NCBI GenBank assembly: GCA_037176725.1
Contig: JAZBRS010000023.1
Location: 31,863,001-31,927,000 of the forward strand
DNA: 64,000 nt
Direction: 5' to 3'
Source of the DNA: Posidonia oceanica
Taxonomy: Eukaryota; Streptophyta; Magnoliopsida; Alismatales; Posidoniaceae
Shown here: piece by piece, positions 58,238 to 64,000 of the stretch
How the letters are laid out: every line of letters begins with the position of its first letter
Position numbering within the stretch: position 1 is the stretch's first letter
Notes under the pieces: generated by a model
What the model was told of the DNA's origin: nothing
Database searches by the model: none
The model's input: the letters and a program-made list of their open reading frames with translations, nothing else
Position numbers and translations under genes: made by a program

Positions 58238-61200
58238 TGTGAACGCACCCTTTCTCCTTTAGGTTGGACCGGAGGGGGTCCGAAAGAGAGAGGTCTTCAT
58301 GGATGGAACGACGCGAAGAAGGAAAGCAAAGATAAGACAAAAGGGAGTCGCCACCTAGTCTATTATCGGAAAGACGAGGAAAATCGAGGAAAATATAGAA
58401 AACATGCAGATGAATGCAATGCTATGCAAAATATATGACTCGTGCCAAGGATGAGGGCAAAATGGTCACTACGGGTCCAAAGAAAGGGTAAGGACTCCTG
58501 TTACGTGCGGGGAAGGTGTTAGGCACCCTCGACACGCCTGAGGAATCGATTTTTCTTGGCTATTTGCTCGCATTTGCAGGAATTTTGGCAATGATTGCCT
58601 TTAACTGTACGCCCGTAGGCAATAAGTGCTATGCCATGCTTTAATGCCTAAAATGCTTGAATGCCATGCATGGGGAATTAAATGTACAACCTATGTGCTT
58701 AGTAGCGCTGCCTATGTTCCGAACCAGGCGAATCCTGGTTTGTGAGAACTCCAGGCAGTAAGCATCACTGTCTTAATGCGAATGCAGGCGATAAAACAAA
58801 ATGCCGATAAAACCACGCAATGCAAGTGTACGACATGCAAAGGAGAAAGAAAACGAAGGTGGAAAATCCTAATCTACATGCATGAGAAAACAGGGTGCAA
58901 AAACAATGCATGCAGTGCAAGTGGCAGGCAACAAGTGATATGTAGTGATTCAGATGGACTTATTTTGAATATTTGAGGCCTGATCTGAAATAACTTTGGT
59001 TAGAACGAAATATCATTCAACCAGGAAGACCTGGATGGTTGGATCGTGAAGATCCAACGGTCCGATCAAAAGTTATTCAGGTTTCAAGTCAGATGGCTCA
59101 AGGGCCAAAAAAAGTGGTCTAAGTGGGGGTCTAAGTGCAAATTACCTCTATGTGTGTGCAATGCAGGGTGTCCTACATGCCATGAGGCTAACAGTGCTCT
59201 AACAAATGCTAGAGTGCAATATGCAATGATATGGAGTGCAATGCAGGCAAGAATGCAAATGCAGGGACCTAAGTGCAATTAAAATAAGTGCAGGGGCCTA
59301 TATGCAAGAACATGGAAAAATGCAATGCAACAGGATAAATGCATGCAAAGATGTAGATGCAGTAGAGTATGGGGCCAGCAAGGGCCAAATGTAGCATTAA
59401 GTAAAAGCAGGCATGCAATAAAGCAATAAAAGGACCTACAAGCAGTTTTGAAAACATGTGGGGTTTAGAATGCAAGGCTAAATAGACATGCAAACAAGCA
59501 ACAATTTGAAAATATGGACTGAAATGCAATTTGTAAAACTGTTGGACAATTAAAGCAATGCAATATGGTTAAAATTACAATTTAAATGATGCATGTATGT
59601 AAATAGGACTTAAATGCAATAATAACAAGTCACAGGACTTTATTACAATGTAATAAAGTTTAAACTTGCATTTAAATGGTAGTTGGAAGAAAACTGGACC
59701 AAAATGCAATAATGTAAACTTGCTGGACTTTATTACAATGTAATAAGGTTTAAAAGTCACATTTAAATCACAATTCAAAGTAAATTGGACTCAAATGTAA
59801 TAATTGAAAATTGTTGGACTTTATTGCAATGTAATAAAGTTTAAAATTCACAATTAAATCACAATTGAAACCCAACTGGACCTAAATGTAAAAATTAAAA
59901 CCTAGAGGGCTTTATTACAATGCAATAAGGTTTAAAATCACATTTAAATCAAAGATATCATGTGAACTGGACCTAAATGCAATTAATTAAACATGCAGAC
60001 ATTTAATGCAATGCAATATGATTACAAATGCAAATTAAATGACTTTTAAACAACTAATGGACTGGAATGCAAAATAAATAAACCAGAGGGCTTAATTGCA
60101 ATGCAGCAAAGTTATAAAAACAGAATTTAAATAACTTGAATTAAAGTTGGACTGAAGTGTAAATAAAATAACCTGCAACATTTTAATTCAATGCAATATA
60201 GTTTTAATTCCATATTAAATGATTTTCTCAATTGAAACTGGACTGAAAAGTAAATAAATAAAACCTACGGACTTAATTTCAATATCAAATGAAACTAAAA
60301 TAAAAGTATTTAAACTAAAGTGCTACAGTGGCTACAGTGCACCCTGACTCTTGCCACCTGCGCTAGAGAAGGAGAGCGTGCCTGCGGCGGTTCGGCGATT
60401 TGGAGGATGGTCTGAGGCTTCCGGAGGCTGGAGGCGGCACGTTGGAGTGCAACGGTGGTCCCGGCAGCGTGCGGTGGTGACCGGAGTGGCCTGGCGACGT
60501 TGGTGGCAGTTGCAGAGATTGCCGGCGGACGGGGGGAGCACTAGAGGCAGCGGTGTGAGGCGGGCGGTGCAAGGCTGAGTCGCAGGTGGTGCGGCGAGGA
60601 TCTGGAGGCGGTCTGGAGGCGGCGCGGAGGTCCGGCGCAAGCGGTGGGCGGTTACAGTGATCGAACGGCGCCGCAGAAGAAGACAAAGGCGGCGGAGCTC
60701 GAAAACCAACAAGCGACCCAAAATCCAAAACAAATGGCCTAGGAAGCATAAACAGTATGCGAGGAATTCAAATATGGCATCCATTACCTATGAGGATGGC
60801 CGAAGCGTGCTACCGACCTACGTTGGGTTAGGTAGTCCGGGGGAGGCTCGGGGCGGCACTGTGGAGGACGACGGTGGCGTGGCGCGATCGGGAGGAGTTG
60901 CAGACGTCGCAAGGGAGGTCCGGAGCCAATCAGAAGCTTGTTTTCCCGCGCGTTGACTGATTTGAAAATTTGGGTCTCCACTGGAATTTTTGATCCCTTT
61001 CTGGTGGTGTAACTCTCTCTGGGCTTGTGTCTCTGTCTCTGGATTGGTGGTGGCTCAAGGAAGGTGGAGAGGAGGTCTGTGGAGGCTGTGGGTGCCTGTG
61101 CTGTTGTGGGGATGTTTTTGGGTTCAGTTGCAAGAGCTAGGTTGCTGCTGCGTTTGGGCAAGTGTGTGTGTGTTGTGAAATGGATTGCCAACCTCTGCAT

Positions 61201-62088
61201 GGAAAGAGGGGAGATGGTTTTGTTGTGTGTTGGGAAGCCACTGAAATGGCAGGAGGGCATGGGCTGTGGCATGAAGGTTGTGCTTTGGCAGTGTAATGGT
61301 GGTGTCGTTGGGCAGTGAAATGGGAGAGCGGGAATGGAGGGAAATGGCAGTAGGAAGAGATGGGTAGTAAATGGTGGTGGGTGAAGTGTGGAAGGCTGAG
61401 CAAGGGCCGTGAAGGAGGTGTTGATGCTGTGGTTTTTCAGTAGGAAGAGGGGAAAAGAAGAAGTAAAGAAGAGGAGAGGTCGGGCCTGCAGGTGGGAAAA
61501 AGGAAAGAAAAGGAAGGCTGTGGAGTGGGCTGAGCCGGATGAAATGAAAAGAAAAATAAAAGAAAAGGAAAGGAAGGGGATGAGTGCTGGTGGGCTGGGC
61601 TTTGGGGAATAAGGAGAAAAAGGAAAAAAGAAGAAGGGGAGAATAGTTGGGCTGTGTGGGCTGTGGGTTGTAAAAGGGAAAAAAGGAAAGAAATAAAGAA
61701 GGAAAAGAAGAAGGAGAAAGGGAAGAAAAAGAAGAGAAGAAAAGAAGAAGAAAAGTGTTAATGGGCTTGGGCCTGATTTGGATGTGACCTAGGGTTTTCT
61801 AGGATTTAGGGTTTAGGTTTCTACCTAGGTTTTCTAGGGTTTAGAGGTTTAGGTTTCTATCTAGGTTTTCTAGGGTTTAGGGTTCCTAGGGTTTTAAACC
61901 TAGGGTTTCTACCTAGGTTTTTGTGAAGGCTCCTAGGGTTTTCTAGAGTTTTGATGGGAGATTCCTAGGGTTTTGTTCTACGGTTCTTAAGGTTTTAACC
62001 TAGGATTTTGTGAGTGGGTTTTCTAGATTTTCATTCCACCAGAGAGAGAGCCATTAGCACAAAAAATCAAAAAAATGGGGTGTCAACA
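58238..62088 (-). mobile_element. Solo LTR D (Tat type)
   Basis: 3851 bp, minus strand TGTTGACACCCC...GCGTTCACA, with perfect duplication ctcct at 58233-58237 and 62089-62093. It has the same block order as the LTR of A: conserved U5 box (58441-58555), TGCAATTT-periodic block (59270-60260), GC-rich block (60340-60960), purine-rich block (61440-61760) and telo-box words (61780-61960). No internal region, so it arose by LTR-LTR recombination. Confidence 0.9.
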
Positions 62089-62093
62089 CTCCT

Positions 62094-63204
62094 ACTGCCA
62101 TATTACATTTGCATCATGTTTATACATTCAGCATGCATGCATTTCTTTCAAAATCTAGGCTCAGCTGTTGGACGCTAACTTTCTCAGCGTTTAACACCCT
62201 CTGTCTGTTTAAAATCATTTTGATGCATGCATTTGATTTCTGAGCTTTGTGCTTTGATATTTTAGCATGGTTTATCTGCCCATAGCTTTTACATTACATT
62301 AAAACACATGATTTCCAAGTTTGCAAGTTTTCCTATAGGTTCTTTATTTTTCTGTGTTGAACGCTATCTGTTCCAACGTCCAACATAGGACGTTGGTCAG
62401 TCCATTGTCCAACGCTTTACAGCTTACTGCACACTGTTTTTAGCGCCAATCTTGTTTTCGTTGTCGCTTTCCGCACTTTGTCGTTTCCGATACATGCCTC
62501 AGCATCCATGCATGTTGCCAGATCCCTGTTTCCTGTTTTATGCCTTGCATCGCTTGCTTTCTTGTGGTTTTTTCGCCTCGGACTTGTTTCCATCGCATGT
62601 CGCTATTTGCATTGCATGGTTTTCTTCGACGTTTTGACTTCTCGCCTGCATCACATTTAGGACAGTGATGTTTACTGTCTGGAGTTCTTACGAACCAGGG
62701 CTTGTCCGGTTCGGAACACTGGCAATGCTGCTGAGCACATAAACTGCACGTTTAATTTTCCATACATGGCATTCAGGCATTTATGCATTTGAGCATACAT
62801 AGCATGGCATAGCATCCCTCGTCCCATGGGCGTACAGTTATAGGCAAGCATTACCGATAATCCTGCAAATGTGAGCGAGATTAGTGAAGAAAGACCGATT
62901 CCTCGGGCGTGTTGGGGGTGCCTAACACTTTCCCCGCGTGTAATAGGAGTCCTTATCCTTTCTTTGGACCTGCAATGACCATTTTGCCCTCATCCTTGGC
63001 ACGAGTCATACATTTTGCATAGCATTGCATTCATTTGCATGTTTTCTTGCATTTCCCCGATTTTCCTCGTCTCCCGATTGAATAGACTAGGTGGCGACTT
63101 CGTTTTGCTTTATCCTTTGTTTTCCTTCTTCGCGCCGCTCTTCTGTGAAGACCTCTCTCTTTCGGGCCCTCGCTAGTCCGAATCTCCGGGGACAGGCGAT
63201 CACA
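62094..63204 (+). mobile_element. Solo LTR C, part 3
   Basis: Rest of C: more ccaacgtccaac/ggacgttgg words (62165-62420), the conserved box (62908-62990), gtggcgactt (63091-63100), and the end GGCGATCACA at 63204, followed by the duplication gaagg (63205-63209). Summed over its three parts C is about 2.86 kb and has no gag or pol. Confidence 0.9.
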
Positions 63205-64000
63205 GAAGGACACTTGTGCTGTAACATTGAAAGAAAAGATTGATGAATTATTCTCTAGACATGGATTGAGTACATGTAGGCTACGCGGTCAAGGTTATGA
63301 TGGAGCTAGTAATATGTCAGGCGAGTTCAGTGGGCTTCAAGCATTAATCTTGAAAGAGAATGAATCTGCACATTACATCCATTGTTTTGCACATCAACTT
63401 CAATTGGCATTAGTAGGTGTGGCAAAAAAAGTTGATCAAATCGATGATCTCTTTACTTTGATTACTAATGTGATTAATGTTGTTGGATCTTCATGCAAGC
63501 GTCGTGATAAACTTCGTGAAAAGCAAGCACAAGAGATTTTTAATGCTTTACAGAGAGAAGAACTTTCAACAGGAAAATGTTTGAATCAAGAAACTGGTTT
63601 GAAACGTACTGGTGGAACTCGTTGGAGTTCACATTATGGATCATTGATTAGCATGATTGTAATGTTCCCTTCAGTGCTCAGTGTTCTTGAAGATATTACA
63701 GAAGATGGAATAAAGTTTGAACAAAGAATTGAAGCTCGTTCACTTTTAAGACTATTGAAATCTTTTAATTTTGTCATTAGCTTGCACTTCATGAGAAATG
63801 TGTTGGCAATAACACATGCATTGTCACAAGCTTTACAAAGGAAAGAGCAAGATATTGTAAATGCAGGGGATCTAATTACACGAGCAAAAAGATGTTTGTA
63901 GACAATGAGAGATGATGGATAGGCTGATTTATTGAAAGAAGTCTCTATATTTTGTGTCAAGTATGAGATTCTCGTGCCTGATATGAATGAAGAGTTATAG
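63205..64000 (+). pseudogene. hAT transposase, C-terminal part
   Basis: Continues the gene broken at 39386; the codon split by the insertion is completed at 63209-63211. Visible motifs: HGLSTCRLRGQGYDGASNMS with the second catalytic Asp, HYIHCFAHQLQLALVGVAKK, and GGTRWSSHYGSL around the conserved RW. Stops at 63899 and 63920 replace Gln or Trp codons expected there (TMRDDG then stop), and another ends the window at 63998. The hAT dimerisation region and the last catalytic Glu would lie further right. A cut-and-paste transposase remnant; inactive. Confidence 0.88.

Larger units (their letters stand above)
37186..64000 (+). mobile_element. hAT transposon H, 5' part, interrupted by C/B/D
   Basis: Starts CAGGGGCAGATGTAGGTGGG at 37186, the form of plant hAT terminal inverted repeats (CAGGGGCGGA...). 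It carries a zinc-finger MYM-type/DUF4371 hAT transposase from 38438 that resumes at 63205. The 3' inverted repeat should lie beyond 64000. The 23.8 kb between 39387 and 63204 is later insertion. Confidence 0.75.

Noticed and set aside
60332..60784. 150-codon minus frame in D
   Set aside because: Falls in the GC-rich LTR block, low complexity, overlapping frames on both strands.
61780..61960. Interstitial telomere
   Set aside because: TTTAGGG-like words are irregular and embedded in an LTR; no uninterrupted (TTTAGGG)n array.

Overview
This window is plant nuclear DNA made almost entirely of transposable elements. The evidence is Ty3/gypsy elements of the Tat/Ogre lineage (long LTRs opening TGTTGACACCCC or TGTAGACACCCC, an Arg-tRNA-like primer site TGGCGACTC..., and a second RNase H before integrase), a Copia element with the plant UBN2-type gag and a TGGTATCAGAGC primer site, and a hAT element with a plant zinc-finger MYM-type/DUF4371 transposase. 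The species cannot be fixed from sequence alone; a flowering plant is likely, probably a eudicot (inference). No ordinary host gene, rRNA, tRNA or CRISPR array was found.

Layout. 1-17007 holds a degenerate minus-strand Tat element (A): a 6.3 kb 5' LTR (10669-17007), primer site, leader, and one long gag-pro-pol frame cut inside RNase H at 2217 by the LTR of a related element that runs off the left edge. 17008-19406 is older LTR-like debris with a TATA box inside an inverted repeat and a perfect 16-bp hairpin. 19407-36823 is a minus-strand gag-only Copia element (F, TSD CTTTC). Its 3' LTR is split by a plus-strand gag-only Tat element (E, 20106-32252, TSD GATAG/GGTAG), which holds a tetraloop-forming minisatellite that is itself split by a 1.3 kb solo LTR (G). 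36824-37185 is AT-rich flank. At 37186 a hAT transposon (H) begins and runs past the right edge. Its transposase gene is broken at codon level by a plus-strand solo LTR (C, TSD GAAGG) spanning 39387-63204, which carries two later insertions: a 17.1 kb Tat/Ogre-type element on the minus strand (B, 41003-58098, TSD CTAGC) and a 3.85 kb solo LTR (D, 58238-62088, TSD CTCCT).

How the parts relate. B is the only element with RT, two RNase H domains, integrase and both LTRs. Downstream of integrase it also carries an opposite-strand gene-like unit of five exons resembling a plant-mobile-domain protein with a coiled-coil tail. A and E share gag and leader sequence, so E looks like a pol-less partner of the A family. 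Nearly all inactivating changes in A, B and H are in-frame stop codons explainable by C-to-T or G-to-A transitions, with few frameshifts, as expected for long-term cytosine methylation. Insertion order read from nesting: H, then C, then B and D; F, then E, then G; A, then the left-edge LTR.
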